A stretch of 64,000 nucleotides of DNA from Thiothrix eikelboomii (GCF_900167255.1 NZ_FUYB01000002.1:124001-188000), one strand, 5' to 3'; counted from the stretch's first letter, positions 38,311-48,558 are shown. The notes: generated by a model from the letters alone, not told the origin. Numbers and translations are program-made.

Positions 38311-39174
38311 TCATTGATTTATTGCGACAACTCGGAAAGTTGCCAAGCCATTACTTTCAAGTGCATCTTTGACATGATCAATCTGATCCTGTGTATACAG
38401 TGGCCCAATCCGTACTTGATGCATTTGTTTACCCTCTTGTGCTGCTGTCGCCATCTCGGTTTTGCTTAAACCAACCGAAGTTAAGCGCACAAACATTTCT
38501 AACGCCTCAGCCTGCTCAGCAAAATTATTCACAACTACATAAAAGCTTTTACCGCTAGCCTTAGCCGTTTGCTCCGCTGCTATTTGTGCAGGGTTCGGCT
38601 TTGCTTTGACTCTAGCTCGCTCGGCAAGTTTACTCTGACCTGCTTCTAAAGCGGCATTTTGTTGTGTATCCAAAGCCTCTACTCGGACTGGAGCAGTTTC
38701 CCCACCCTTCGTGGCCATACCCAAAGCATTAGCCGCCGCCAACGAAACTTGAATCAAACCTTCCGTTTCGAACGGCCCACGATCATTCACCCGCACAATA
38801 ACCGATTTTTTATTCCCCAGATGCGTCACCCGCACAAAACTAGGTAAAGGTAAGGTAGGATGAGCTGCAGAGAAACTGTTCATATCAAAAGTTTCACAAC
38901 CCGCCGTTTTAGCTCCCTGAAACTCAGGCCCATACCACGAAGCTAGACCTTCCTCCTGATAACCCTGTACAGAATTAAGCACTTGATAAGTTTTACCTTT
39001 TAAAGTATAGCTTGGCTCATTTCCACAGGTTGAAGCTTGATTATCTAGTTTTAAAGGCGGTATAGAGCCTGTTGCTGTTGGATCATCCGTTGTTAGTGCA
39101 CTACAGCCGACTAAACCGGTAGTGAAGACCCATAGAAGCGCTTGTTGAATTTTTTTCATCGTTGTTATCATCAT
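38311..39174 (-). CDS. rlpA: RlpA family lipoprotein (DPBB plus SPOR)
   Basis: The 287-residue protein has a lipobox (GLVGC), a double-psi beta-barrel with GLASWYGPEFQGAKTA, SAAHPTLPLPSFVRVTHL and VNDRGPF, and a C-terminal SPOR domain that binds denuded septal glycan. RlpA is a septal lytic transglycosylase in Pseudomonas. The conserved His and Asp of the barrel are kept. Start choice is uncertain: ATGs at 39174, 39171 and 39159, the last giving a compact signal peptide. Confidence 0.93.
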   Translation of the reverse strand: MMITTMKKIQQALLWVFTTGLVGCSALTTDDPTATGSIPPLKLDNQASTCGNEPSYTLKGKTYQVLNSVQGYQEEGLASWYGPEFQGAKTAGCETFDMNSFSAAHPTLPLPSFVRVTHLGNKKSVIVRVNDRGPFETEGLIQVSLAAANALGMATKGGETAPVRVEALDTQQNAALEAGQSKLAERARVKAKPNPAQIAAEQTAKASGKSFYVVVNNFAEQAEALEMFVRLTSVGLSKTEMATAAQEGKQMHQVRIGPLYTQDQIDHVKDALESNGLATFRVVAINQ

Positions 39175-39224
39175 TCATGGCTTGCCCTAACTGTTATTCT
39201 AAGGCTAAGCAGAGTAACAGATCA

Positions 39225-40436
39225 TTAACGTCCCATCTGTTGACGGATGGCTTGCGCTAATTGATGGACAGCCATTGCATATTTATTGCTGTGGTTATAA
39301 CGGGTTATCACATAAAAATTATCCCCGCCTAGCCAAAACTCACTCCCTGCAGCCCCATCGAGTAGAATTAAACTCGCTTGCCTTGCTCTAAAGTTATTCA
39401 CGGGTGCAACCCATTGAATGGACAAGGCAGACAAACTTAAGTTCGGTTTAACTGGCTTTTCACTCAGCAGTCTAGCATAGCCTTGACCAGAAACATAAGC
39501 AGGAACAGCAACATCCTCGCCTGCTTGCCAACCATGCCGCGCTAAATAATTAGCCACACTCCCAATTGCATCCTCAGGATCCCATAAATTCCGCCGACCA
39601 TCTTGATCAAAATCCTGAGCATATTGGCGATAGCTACTCGAAATAAACTGCCCCAAACCCATCGCGCCTGCATAAGAACCTTGCCAAGCTAAGGGCTGGA
39701 CCTGTTCTTCGCGGGTTAGCAATAAATACTGTTCCAATTCTTTTTGATAAAAATCGGCGCGCTTTGGAAAATCAAAGGCTAAAGTCGTCAGCGCTTGTAA
39801 CACAGAGTAATTACCCGTATTCCGCCCATAGAAAGTCTCTACCCCGATAATGGCGACAATATAAGCCGGATCAATCCCGTATTGCTGAGCCGCTGCCTCC
39901 ACGCTATTGGCATATTGCTGCCAAAACGCCATACCACTTTGAATCCGATCTTCGGTGATAAAAATGGGCCTATATTGTAACCAAGGTTTAGCTTCCGCCG
40001 GTTTACTGGCTTTGGCAATAATCTCTTCATTACGCTGCACCGTCGCAAACAAGCTTTGTAATTGACCGGCATCAAAACCATGAACCTGCTGCATTCTACC
40101 TATAAAAGTCTGTAAGGCTGGGTAACTCAAATAATGCCCGCCTTGTACAGGCAATACGGGTAACTGCGGTTGCAAAGGCTCAGGAATCGGCAATGACGGT
40201 AGCGACGGTGGCCTTGGGTAAGGTGGATTGGGTTGCTTCGGTCGTGCTGGAATCGGCACTAACGGTCTAGGTAGGCGCGGTGGCAGTGAACTCACTAAAG
40301 GATCTGCCGCAGGCACACCCTTAGCGTGGGAGCTGGTACCGGCCTCTGGAATAGTAGTTGCTGTTGTACAAGCACTTAAAACCATGACCCACCCTAGCGC
40401 CCCTATGAGATAAGCACTGCCCTTAGATGCTTGCAT
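39225..40436 (-). CDS. mltB: Membrane-bound lytic murein transglycosylase B
   Basis: The 403-residue lipoprotein (lipobox LSAC) has an unusually Pro-rich linker of about 60 residues, then the MltB catalytic domain with Glu in IIGVETFYGRNTG, and AWQGSYAGAMGLGQFISSSY. The domain ends in a standard ARQASLILLDG region. It cleaves glycan strands to form anhydromuropeptides. It lies between rodA (9 bp) and rlpA, an order found in pseudomonads. Confidence 0.94.
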   Translation of the reverse strand: MQASKGSAYLIGALGWVMVLSACTTATTIPEAGTSSHAKGVPAADPLVSSLPPRLPRPLVPIPARPKQPNPPYPRPPSLPSLPIPEPLQPQLPVLPVQGGHYLSYPALQTFIGRMQQVHGFDAGQLQSLFATVQRNEEIIAKASKPAEAKPWLQYRPIFITEDRIQSGMAFWQQYANSVEAAAQQYGIDPAYIVAIIGVETFYGRNTGNYSVLQALTTLAFDFPKRADFYQKELEQYLLLTREEQVQPLAWQGSYAGAMGLGQFISSSYRQYAQDFDQDGRRNLWDPEDAIGSVANYLARHGWQAGEDVAVPAYVSGQGYARLLSEKPVKPNLSLSALSIQWVAPVNNFRARQASLILLDGAAGSEFWLGGDNFYVITRYNHSNKYAMAVHQLAQAIRQQMGR

Positions 40437-40445
40437 TATTTAGCC

Positions 40446-41558
40446 CTATTCGTCCGTTTGATAAATACGCTTACGCTTTTTCATCCCCATGATAATGCCA
40501 AAAGCACTCATTAAGGTAACCACTGCAGTTCCGCCATAACTGACTAGCGGCAAAGGAGCACCCACAACGGGTAATACACCACTCACCATACCTGTATTAA
40601 CAATCAGATAGATAAAAAAGGTTAAGCTTAAACTGCCCGCTAATAATCGTGAAAAAGTATCAGCCCCTTTAGATGCAATATATAACCCCCGCCAAATAAT
40701 AAAGATATATAGCCCCAAGAGCAGCAAATTACCTAAAAAGCCAAACTCCTCACCAAATACCGCAAAAATAAAATCGGTATGGCGCTCGGGTAAAAAGTCT
40801 AAATGGGATTGATCTCCATGTAACCAACCTTTCCCATAAATGCCACCAGAACCAATCGCTATTTTCGACTGATAAATATGATAACCCGTACCTAGCAAAT
40901 CACTTTCTGGATCAAGCAAGGTAAGAATCCGTTGGCGTTGGTATTCATGCATCCCATAGTTAAACATCAAGGGAGCTGCCACCGCAATCACTGCTATCGA
41001 ACCCCCGATCAACCACCAAGACATACCCGCAAGATAAATCACAAATAAGCCCGATAAGGCAATCAACAGCGAAGTCCCCAAATCCGGCTGCTTCATAATT
41101 AAGACCATCGGAATGGCAACCAGTATCAAAGCCACCAGAATATCCAAAAAACGCGGCGGCAACGGTTTCTCAGAGAAATAATACGCCACCATCATCGGTA
41201 CAGCGAGCTTCATCATCTCAGCAGGTTGAATATCAATGCCGACATACAGCCAACGCTGTGCACCTTTCTTAACCACACCTACCATTAACACTAAGATTAA
41301 CAGCACAATTCCAATGCCGTATAACCAAATCGCGAACTGACGCAAGGTTTTCCCTTCAACCTGCGAAAATAACAGCATCAGCACTAGCCCTATGACGAAA
41401 TGAATGCCCTGTCGATAGACCGTACTAATCTCTGTATCAGCTGCACTGTATAAAGTGACTAGCCCCATAAAGACTAAGAGGGACAAGGCCGCTAACAGTA
41501 CCAAATCCACCCGTTGCAGCATTTTAAGCAAGGAAGCGGGTAATAATCCTGAAATCAT
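40446..41558 (-). CDS. rodA: Rod-shape peptidoglycan glycosyltransferase RodA
   Basis: The 370-residue SEDS-family membrane protein polymerises lipid II during elongation. Conserved SEDS stretches are visible: QPDLGTSLL, PERHTDFIFAVFGEEFG and LPLVSYGGTA. Its ATG overlaps the stop of mrdA by 4 bp (ATGA), matching its partnership with PBP2. Confidence 0.96.
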   Translation of the reverse strand: MISGLLPASLLKMLQRVDLVLLAALSLLVFMGLVTLYSAADTEISTVYRQGIHFVIGLVLMLLFSQVEGKTLRQFAIWLYGIGIVLLILVLMVGVVKKGAQRWLYVGIDIQPAEMMKLAVPMMVAYYFSEKPLPPRFLDILVALILVAIPMVLIMKQPDLGTSLLIALSGLFVIYLAGMSWWLIGGSIAVIAVAAPLMFNYGMHEYQRQRILTLLDPESDLLGTGYHIYQSKIAIGSGGIYGKGWLHGDQSHLDFLPERHTDFIFAVFGEEFGFLGNLLLLGLYIFIIWRGLYIASKGADTFSRLLAGSLSLTFFIYLIVNTGMVSGVLPVVGAPLPLVSYGGTAVVTLMSAFGIIMGMKKRKRIYQTDE

Positions 41559-43513
41559 TCCTCAGCCCCCTCTACACGTGGAACTATATCAGCTGGCTCA
41601 ACTTCGCCCTTTTCTTCAGAGGGTTCTTCATCATCATATTTTTTCAAGAGATAAGCATCCATCACTCGGCGGGCGATAGGTGCTGCAGTTGAGCTACCTC
41701 CCCCACCATTTTCCACAATCACTGAAACAGCAATTTGGGGGTTATCTGCCGGTGCAAACCCTACAAATAAAGCATGATCATGTAAGCGCTTGGCTAAGCG
41801 TGAAGCATCATAGCGTGCGTTCTGTGCAATCCCAAAGACTTGGGCAGTGCCCGTTTTCCCTGCAATCGTATAAGGCGCACCCACACCAATCCGCTTAGCT
41901 GTACCATAAGAGGCATGCACGACATGTACCATCCCTTGCACGACCATTTCCCAATGCCGCTGATCACGCGCTGGAATTTGTGCAATCACTTCAGGCTCAA
42001 GAATCTGTTCGGGTTTATTCTTCGCGGTACGCACGGCTCTCAATACATGCGGGCGAATTCGCTTACCACGCATGGCAACACTCGCGGTGGCATGTGCAAG
42101 TTGAATCGGCGTGGCCAACCAATAGCCTTGACCGATGCCGATATTAACCGTATCACCCGGATACCAAACTTGCTTATAACGACGCTGCTTCCATTCAGGC
42201 GTGGGCATCAGGCCATCTGACTCTGAGGTGAGATCGACCCCTGTTTTCTTACCAAAGCCAAATAAGCTCATATAACCAGAAAACTTATCCACTCCCATCC
42301 GATAGGCCATATCATAAAAAAAGGTATCACAGGATTGTGCAATCGCATAATCCATACTCACCCCGCCATGACCGGACTTCTTCCAACACCGATAACGATG
42401 TTTATGCCCCGGAATTTGGAAAAATCCCGGATCGTAAACGGTTTTACCCGGCCAAATCACTTTTTCATACAAACCCGCCAAGGTATTCATCGGTTTAACC
42501 GTCGACCCCGGAGGATAAGCGCCTTGTAAAGCCCGGTTATACAGGGGTCGATCAGGATCATCCCGCAATTCGGAATAAACCTTACTAGAGATACCATCTA
42601 CAAACAGATTAGGATCGAAGGTCGGAACGCTTGCCATTGCTAATACTTCGCCATTGCGTGGATCAATCGCAACCACGGCTCCACGTTCACCTTTCAATAA
42701 AGCTTCTGCTTTTAGCTGTAGATTGATGTCTAAACCTAAAATTAAATCTTGCCCACCCACCGCTTCTTTGCGCTCAATCATATCTTGATGACGACCATGA
42801 GCATCGACTTCAGCTAAATCATAGCCCGCTTGACCATGTAAGCGACCTTCATGGGCAGCCTCCACCCCAATCTTGCCAATATGACTGGTACCTGCATAAT
42901 TACTTTTATCTAAGCGCTCTAAATCACGATCATCAATTCGCCCGACATAACCAATGACATGACTAGCGACCGTACCTAGTGGATAATAGCGCTGCATCCG
43001 ACGCTCTAAATTCACCCCCGGAAAGCGTGACTTATTCACCGCAAACATCGCCATTTCTTGTTCTGTCATATTTTCTTTCAAAGGTGTAGGCTGATAGCGA
43101 CTACGGCGATTTACTTGCTGCCCAAAAACCCGTAAATCTTTTTCTGACAGGGGGACAATTTTAGTTAAGCGGTCGAGCATCAGCTGCATATCGTTCCAAC
43201 GCTTTTTACCGTCACCATTTTGGTCTGGCACACTATCCCATACTACCTCTAACACATACTGCGCATGGTTATCCGCTAAGCGTACCCCATTACGATCATA
43301 GATTTGCCCCCGAGTAGGCGCACGCGGAATATGTTTTTGGTAATTTTGCTTAGACAACTCGGTATAAGCCGCATGCTCTTTGATCTGTAAAAAATAGAGG
43401 CGCGTCATAATACCACCTAAGGCAAATAACACGATCAATCCGGCAACAATAGCGCGCGAATTGAAGAGCTGCTGCTCATCTCGTTCAGTTTTAATTGATA
43501 ACCGCTCACCCAT
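41555..43513 (-). CDS. mrdA: Penicillin-binding protein 2 (elongation transpeptidase)
   Basis: The 652-residue protein has one N-terminal membrane segment (about 20-40), a dimerisation region with TRGQIYDRNGVRLADN, and a transpeptidase domain with Ser337-Thr-Val-Lys340, a SCD motif and KTGTA. It cross-links peptidoglycan together with RodA, which overlaps its 3' end. The C-terminus is acidic (DDEEPSEEKGEVEPAD). It heads the minus-strand cell-elongation operon; mreBCD and rlmH are not next to it. Confidence 0.96.
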   Translation of the reverse strand: MGERLSIKTERDEQQLFNSRAIVAGLIVLFALGGIMTRLYFLQIKEHAAYTELSKQNYQKHIPRAPTRGQIYDRNGVRLADNHAQYVLEVVWDSVPDQNGDGKKRWNDMQLMLDRLTKIVPLSEKDLRVFGQQVNRRSRYQPTPLKENMTEQEMAMFAVNKSRFPGVNLERRMQRYYPLGTVASHVIGYVGRIDDRDLERLDKSNYAGTSHIGKIGVEAAHEGRLHGQAGYDLAEVDAHGRHQDMIERKEAVGGQDLILGLDINLQLKAEALLKGERGAVVAIDPRNGEVLAMASVPTFDPNLFVDGISSKVYSELRDDPDRPLYNRALQGAYPPGSTVKPMNTLAGLYEKVIWPGKTVYDPGFFQIPGHKHRYRCWKKSGHGGVSMDYAIAQSCDTFFYDMAYRMGVDKFSGYMSLFGFGKKTGVDLTSESDGLMPTPEWKQRRYKQVWYPGDTVNIGIGQGYWLATPIQLAHATASVAMRGKRIRPHVLRAVRTAKNKPEQILEPEVIAQIPARDQRHWEMVVQGMVHVVHASYGTAKRIGVGAPYTIAGKTGTAQVFGIAQNARYDASRLAKRLHDHALFVGFAPADNPQIAVSVIVENGGGGSSTAAPIARRVMDAYLLKKYDDEEPSEEKGEVEPADIVPRVEGAEE

Positions 43514-43572
43514 ACACTGCCAATACTGAAATTAGTTAATTTAGTGATAAATAAATATTATTAGCCCGGAGT

Positions 43573-43614
43573 AAACCCCTGCTGCTAAGTTTATCAGAAA
43601 ATCAGCAGGAGTTT
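43573..43614. terminator. Inverted repeat between ppa and mrdA, possible terminator
   Basis: AAACCCCTGCTG (43573-43584) pairs with CAGCAGGAGTTT (43603-43614) with one mismatch, loop of 18. It lies downstream of the minus-strand ppa gene. No long T-tract follows on either strand, so function is uncertain. Confidence 0.4.
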
Positions 43615-43656
43615 ATTGGATGCAGTCAGCTTAGCTAAAGTTTAATGTAAAGCTTA

Positions 43657-44190
43657 TTAATTGCTGGCTTCATACCGCTTGATGCTATCCAAAATTTCTT
43701 GCTTAGCTTCAGCAGCATCGGCCCAACCTTCAACTTTGACCCACTTACCGGGTTCTAGTTCTTTGTAGCGCTCAAAGAAATGCTGAATTTGTTTAATTAA
43801 CAACGGTGAGAGTTGAGTATAAGAGGTAACATCCTTGAATTCAGGCGCGAGTTTGCCCGCTGGCACAGCGACAATTTTTGCATCCTGACCCGCTTCATCT
43901 GACATTTTCAAAACCCCAACTGGCCGCGCAGGGATCACACAACCATGCACCAATGGATGAGGTGTGACCACTAAAACATCCACCGGATCACCATCATCAG
44001 ACAAAGTATGCGGCACGAAGCCATAGTTGGCTGGATAAAACATTGGTGCAGACATAAAGCGGTCGACTAATAGAGCACCACTTTCTTTATCCACTTCATA
44101 TTTAACAGGTGAAGATTGAGCTGGGATTTCGATAATAACATTGACAGACTCAGGTACGTCTTTGCCGACGGCAATTTTGTCGATATTCAT
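43657..44190 (-). CDS. ppa: Inorganic pyrophosphatase (family I)
   Basis: The 177-residue protein is a soluble family I pyrophosphatase. The metal-binding signature [10 protein letters not shown] is visible, with KYEVDKESG and [10 protein letters not shown] upstream and a C-terminal [20 protein letters not shown]. It removes pyrophosphate from biosynthetic reactions. It is divergent from adk. Confidence 0.97.
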   Translation of the reverse strand: MNIDKIAVGKDVPESVNVIIEIPAQSSPVKYEVDKESGALLVDRFMSAPMFYPANYGFVPHTLSDDGDPVDVLVVTPHPLVHGCVIPARPVGVLKMSDEAGQDAKIVAVPAGKLAPEFKDVTSYTQLSPLLIKQIQHFFERYKELEPGKWVKVEGWADAAEAKQEILDSIKRYEASN

Positions 44191-44243
44191 AGCGGTCTTC
44201 CATTGGTTTAAAGCCGGCTATTATAACGACTGTTGAATCTAAC

Positions 44244-44272
44244 TTGCACTGCAACATTTAATTAAGTATAAG
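44244..44272 (+). promoter_or_regulatory. Predicted sigma-70 promoter for adk
   Basis: TTGCAC (44244-44249), a 17-bp spacer and TATAAG (44267-44272) lie 38 bases before the adk ATG at 44310, and AAAGGGA provides the ribosome site. Confidence 0.45.
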
Positions 44273-44309
44273 AAGTGGCTCGATTGGAGTAGAAAAGGGA
44301 ACCCAACTT

Positions 44310-44960
44310 ATGCGTATCGTACTTCTCGGAGCACCAGGCTCAGGTAAAGGAACTCAAGCACAACGCTTGACGGATATTTATAATATTCCGCAAATTTCAA
44401 CCGGTGATTTACTGCGGGCGGCCGTCGCAGCAGGCACTGAACTGGGCAAACAAGCTAAAATAGCGATGGATGCAGGTGGCCTAGTCTCTGATGAAATTGT
44501 ACTCGGTATGATTCGTGAGCGTTTACAACAGTCCGATACTGCCAATGGTTTTATTCTGGATGGTTTCCCACGCAACCTAACACAAGCAGCTAGCTTAGAT
44601 AAATTGTTAGCTGAAGTTGACCAACCCCTACAAGCGGGTCTATTAATTGATGTAGACTTTGATGTTTTATTGAAACGTTTAACAGGTCGTCTGTCTTGTA
44701 AAGATTGTTCGACTGTTTACAACCGCTACTTCTCTCCACCGGCTCAAGAGGGGGTATGCGATAAATGCGGCGGTACGAATTTATATCATCGTGCTGACGA
44801 TAACGAAGAAACGATTGGCAATCGCCTCAAGGTATATGAAGAAAACACCGCGCCCCTCATCAACTACTATGCAGACCAAGGTTTGCTAAAGCGAGTGAAT
44901 GGCATTGGGGAAATGGAAGACATTACCAAGGCGATCCAAGCGGAACTGGCTACTGTTTAA
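44310..44960 (+). CDS. adk: Adenylate kinase, long form with four-cysteine lid
   Basis: The 216-residue enzyme interconverts ATP+AMP and 2 ADP. It has the P-loop GAPGSGKGTQ (7-16), the AMP-site STGDLLRAAV and the DGFPRN segment. The LID contains Cys-x2-Cys (CKDC) and Cys-x2-Cys (CDKC), a zinc-binding arrangement more usual in Gram-positive adenylate kinases but found in some proteobacteria. It is followed 18 bp later by the DUF2058 gene. Confidence 0.97.
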   Translation: MRIVLLGAPGSGKGTQAQRLTDIYNIPQISTGDLLRAAVAAGTELGKQAKIAMDAGGLVSDEIVLGMIRERLQQSDTANGFILDGFPRNLTQAASLDKLLAEVDQPLQAGLLIDVDFDVLLKRLTGRLSCKDCSTVYNRYFSPPAQEGVCDKCGGTNLYHRADDNEETIGNRLKVYEENTAPLINYYADQGLLKRVNGIGEMEDITKAIQAELATV

Positions 44961-44978
44961 TATTAACGATTATCGACC

Positions 44979-45638
44979 ATGTCCAATTCACTAAGCGAAC
45001 AACTGCTCAAAGCAGGCCTGATAACCCAAACGCAAATCGACCAAGCGGAACAGGCTAAACAACAGCAGAAAGAAAAGGCAAAAGAAGCCCGCGATCAAGC
45101 CAAGCATAAGCAAAGCAAACCGAATCGCCCTTCAATGCCAGCAAAACCGCATAAACCTGCGGCAAAACCTGAAGCAGCTAAGGCTGAGACGGAAACCAAA
45201 CAGACTCCAACTAAGCCTAGCAAACAACGTAGTGCTTCTGATTTGGAGCAGTTCTACCGTGAGCGGAATAACTTAGAGCGTCAGGAAAAAGAAGCCGATG
45301 AAAAGCGCAAACGTGAATTGGCTGAACGCAAAAAGCAAACACGTCAGCAAGTGCAAGAACTGATCACTGCTCACTTAAAAAATGTGGAAGATGCTAGCAT
45401 CCGCTACAATTTTGTGGTCGGTGAAACGGTGAAATACTTATATGTCACCGAGCAGCAGCAGCAAGCTTTAGCGGATGGAGCTTTAGCCATTACCTTTTTA
45501 GCAGGCAAACGTTGCTTGATTCCAGCCGAGGTCGCTGAGCAGATTTTAGCGATTGATCCTGACAAGTTAATTGTGCTTAACCAAAGTGGTAGTGAAAGCG
45601 AATTAGTCATTGAGCCGACCGCGCCTTCAGCAGCGTAA
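44979..45638 (+). CDS. DUF2058 family nucleoid-associated-like protein (YaiL type)
   Basis: The 219-residue protein begins SNSLSEQLLKAGLITQTQ, the family start, continues with a long highly charged Lys/Gln/Ala/Pro-rich region (30-130) and ends with the conserved domain containing RYNFVVGETVKYLYV and FLAGKRCLIPAEVAEQI. Members are often linked to nucleic-acid binding, but function is unproven. Its 3' end overlaps the convergent rsmI by 12 bp. Confidence 0.9.
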   Translation: MSNSLSEQLLKAGLITQTQIDQAEQAKQQQKEKAKEARDQAKHKQSKPNRPSMPAKPHKPAAKPEAAKAETETKQTPTKPSKQRSASDLEQFYRERNNLERQEKEADEKRKRELAERKKQTRQQVQELITAHLKNVEDASIRYNFVVGETVKYLYVTEQQQQALADGALAITFLAGKRCLIPAEVAEQILAIDPDKLIVLNQSGSESELVIEPTAPSAA

Positions 45639-46478
45639 TTGGCTTAGCTCCATCGCTTGACGATACAGCTTATTTTTTGCCTGCCCGGTAATTCGGGCAG
45701 CAATTTTCGCTGCTTGATTCACGGAAAGCTCTTCCTCTAATAAAATCTGCAAAACTGTTGCTGCCTCTACTTCGACACTCGCCTGCTCGAGGATAGCGTT
45801 GGCGCCTTTGACAAGCACAACAAACTCACCTTTTTGCATATCACTATCTCCCTGCAAGCGCGCTAATAAGGCCTCCGCCGTGCCTCGATAAAAACTTTCG
45901 TATAATTTAGTCAACTCACGAGCAATCACCAACTCACGCTCCGCACCTAAGACCGTGATCAGATCCTCTAGAAATCCTGCGATACGATGGCTAGACTCAT
46001 AAAAAATCAAGGTGCGCTCTTCAGTTTTTAGCGCCGTAAAGCTCGCTCTGCGTCCCGCTGATTTCGCAGATAAAAAACCTTCAAAGATAAACCGATCCGT
46101 GGCCAAGCCCGCTGCTGATAAAGCCGCGACTACAGCACAAGCACCGGGTATAGGGATAATTCTAAACCCTGCAGCAGCGACGTCTTTAACTAAATGATAG
46201 CCCGGATCACTAATTAACGGCGTACCCGCATCACTCACCAGAGCAAGATTCAACCCCTGCTCTAGATCAGTGAGTACTTGAGCCACTCGTGCTGTTTCAT
46301 TATGGTCATGCAAACTCACGAGCGGCTTTTGTAAACCTAAATGCGTCAACAACCGTAAACTGACCCGAGTATCTTCGGCATAGATTTTATCAACCATCGT
46401 CAGCGTCTTAATCGCACGCTCAGTTAGATCTGCTAAATTGCCAATCGGCGTGGCTACACAATACAAACTTGCCTTCAT
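45627..46478 (-). CDS. rsmI: 16S rRNA C1402 ribose 2'-O-methyltransferase RsmI
   Basis: The 283-residue enzyme of the tetrapyrrole-methylase fold methylates the ribose of C1402 in 16S rRNA. It shows YCVATPIGNLADLTERA, AEDTRVSLRLL, the SAM-site SDAGTPLISDPGYHLV and FYESSHRI. It is divergent from lpoA with 149 bp between, the conserved gammaproteobacterial arrangement. Confidence 0.96.
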   Translation of the reverse strand: MKASLYCVATPIGNLADLTERAIKTLTMVDKIYAEDTRVSLRLLTHLGLQKPLVSLHDHNETARVAQVLTDLEQGLNLALVSDAGTPLISDPGYHLVKDVAAAGFRIIPIPGACAVVAALSAAGLATDRFIFEGFLSAKSAGRRASFTALKTEERTLIFYESSHRIAGFLEDLITVLGAERELVIARELTKLYESFYRGTAEALLARLQGDSDMQKGEFVVLVKGANAILEQASVEVEAATVLQILLEEELSVNQAAKIAARITGQAKNKLYRQAMELSQLRC

Positions 46479-46627
46479 AAAAACCTATACGGGTGGCTGG
46501 TTAGGAGACGGTATGATCAGGCTTTGGCGAGCTTTTTGCTATCCCAAAAACGCGAAACCCTGCTATAGTTTCTCCCCTATTGGGCAAAAGCGCACGGTTA
46601 GTTCCTCGTATATTTAGGATAGATATA

Positions 46628-48214
46628 ATGACAATTCAGGACTTACGCTATTCATTGTCAATTAGCTTAATCAGTGGACTCTTCCTGTTGCAAGGTTGTA
46701 GTCTCAATTCAAACCCCTTTAGTGCTACTCACTCCCCTGCCAGCAGACCAACGATGCTGCAAGGTCAAAACCAGAGTTTTGGTCAAGCTAAAGCACAACC
46801 TACCGTTGAGTTAGCTAATCAACTGTTTAAGCAAGGCCGCAAACCCGAAGCGGCGGCTATCTATTATCGTGCAGCCCTAACCCTTCCCCCACCACAACGT
46901 GAGCGAGTCATCCTCCAAGCTGCTGAAGTCACCGCCTCGCTAGGAGATGAACGCAGCACTAAGCATTATTTGCAACAGATTCCACGTCAAGCCTTAGTAG
47001 GAGAGACTCAAGCCCGCTATCGCTATACCCTCGCTTTACTGGCTTTACAGAATGAGCAAGCTAATCAAGCTTTACGTTTATTACCTTTACACGCGACCAA
47101 TATGACCGCTGGTTTACGCAATAAAGTCTTATTGGTGCGTCAACGAGCCTTAGAAATGGGCGGTAGCCTGCCCAATGAACGCCAAACTCCACAAGGTATC
47201 CCACCGGAATTACAAGCTGCAGTTCAGCAAACGCCCAACGCGCCAACGAGTATAGTCCCGCAAACAGTCGAAAACTTAGCCGTTTTGCTGCCTGATAGTG
47301 GGGCTTTAGGTGCAGTCAGCAAAGAAATCTATCGCGGCATGCAGGAAATGGGTAGCCAATTTGGCACGGTCACTACCAGTAAAAACTACCCAACCACACC
47401 AGCCAATGTACTGGCTCAATATCAACAAGCGGCTAATGAAGGTGCTGATCTGATTATAGGCCCCTTGGATAAAGAAGCTCTGGAGGTTTTGCTAGCCCAT
47501 CGTCAGGCCTTAACCGTCCCTGTGCTTAGCCTGAATTATGCTAGTGAGAGCCAAACCTCGCCAGCCTTATATCAATTTGGCCTTTCCCCAGAAGATGAAG
47601 CTCGCCAAATTGCGATGGTGACTAGCCATCGAGGTTTACGCCAAGCGCTTGTCTTAGTCCCTGATTCACAATGGGGCAGCCGCCTCGCTGAAGCGTTTAT
47701 CAAGGCTTATCAAGCAGCGGGTGGGCAGGTAGTCAGTCAGGTTGCTTATCCCAATAGCACCACCCAAACTTATTTAAGCACCTTACAAACCGCTTTAGCC
47801 AATAGTAGTGGCGCACAAATGGTGTTTTTAGGCGCATCGCCGACTCAGGCACGCCTCATGAAACCGCTGATTCAAGCCCAAGCCCCCGATTTGCCCGTGT
47901 ATGCCACTTCGCATATTTTCTCAGGACGTATTGAAAAAAATAAAGATATTGACCTCGATGGCATTATTTATACCGAAGTCCCCTTTATTTTACAGAGCCT
48001 GCAACAGGGCAGCTTAGAGCAACTGAAATACCCGCGCTTATATGCCTTAGGAATGGATGCAGTGGCTGTGGCTAAAAACTTACCGCAATTGACCCAAAAT
48101 CAACGTCTGCAAGGCCGCACGGGGGAAATCAGTTTAACCGCTAATCGCATGATTCAACGTCGCTTAACGATGGCGACCTTTAAAAATGGCTTACCTATGC
48201 CACTTGAAGAATGA
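46628..48214 (+). CDS. lpoA: Penicillin-binding protein activator LpoA (LppC family)
   Basis: The 528-residue outer membrane lipoprotein (lipobox LLQGC) has an N-terminal helical TPR-like domain (about 50-190) and a C-terminal periplasmic-binding-protein fold (LAVLLPDSGALGAVSKEIYRG). LpoA activates PBP1A. It is shorter than E. coli LpoA, mainly in the N-terminal helical part and linker. ATG 46628 with AGGA about 9 bases upstream is preferred because it begins the lipoprotein signal; a frame upstream starts at 46580. It overlaps yraN by ATGA. Confidence 0.92.
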   Translation: MTIQDLRYSLSISLISGLFLLQGCSLNSNPFSATHSPASRPTMLQGQNQSFGQAKAQPTVELANQLFKQGRKPEAAAIYYRAALTLPPPQRERVILQAAEVTASLGDERSTKHYLQQIPRQALVGETQARYRYTLALLALQNEQANQALRLLPLHATNMTAGLRNKVLLVRQRALEMGGSLPNERQTPQGIPPELQAAVQQTPNAPTSIVPQTVENLAVLLPDSGALGAVSKEIYRGMQEMGSQFGTVTTSKNYPTTPANVLAQYQQAANEGADLIIGPLDKEALEVLLAHRQALTVPVLSLNYASESQTSPALYQFGLSPEDEARQIAMVTSHRGLRQALVLVPDSQWGSRLAEAFIKAYQAAGGQVVSQVAYPNSTTQTYLSTLQTALANSSGAQMVFLGASPTQARLMKPLIQAQAPDLPVYATSHIFSGRIEKNKDIDLDGIIYTEVPFILQSLQQGSLEQLKYPRLYALGMDAVAVAKNLPQLTQNQRLQGRTGEISLTANRMIQRRLTMATFKNGLPMPLEE

Positions 48215-48558
48215 CAACGAGCCAGCAGCGCGGACAACAAGCAGAAAACTGGGCCTGTGAGTATTTACAGGCTCAAGGCTTTCAGGTGTTAAGCCGTAAC
48301 TATCGGCTACGTGGAGGTGAGCTTGATCTGATTGGCCGCGATGCTGACTATCTGGTTTTTGTCGAAGTGCGTTATCGTAGTAGTGAGAAATTTGGGGGTG
48401 CGGTGCATAGCATTAGCTTAGCTAAACAACAGCGCATCATCCGCACCGCCCAGCATTATCTGCTGCGTTATCCAGTCGATTTACCGTGTCGCTTTGATGT
48501 GATTGCCATTAATCAAGCCCAACAAATTACTTGGATTAAAAACGCCTTTGAAATCTAG
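48211..48558 (+). CDS. yraN: YraN/UPF0102 family protein
   Basis: The 115-residue protein is of the UPF0102 endonuclease-like fold, with GQQAENWACEYLQAQGFQVL, the RGGELDLIGRD and VFVEVRYR catalytic-like segments, and CRFDVIAI near the end. It may act on recombination intermediates; activity is not proven. It overlaps lpoA by 4 bp, the standard order. Confidence 0.93.
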   Translation: MTTSQQRGQQAENWACEYLQAQGFQVLSRNYRLRGGELDLIGRDADYLVFVEVRYRSSEKFGGAVHSISLAKQQRIIRTAQHYLLRYPVDLPCRFDVIAINQAQQITWIKNAFEI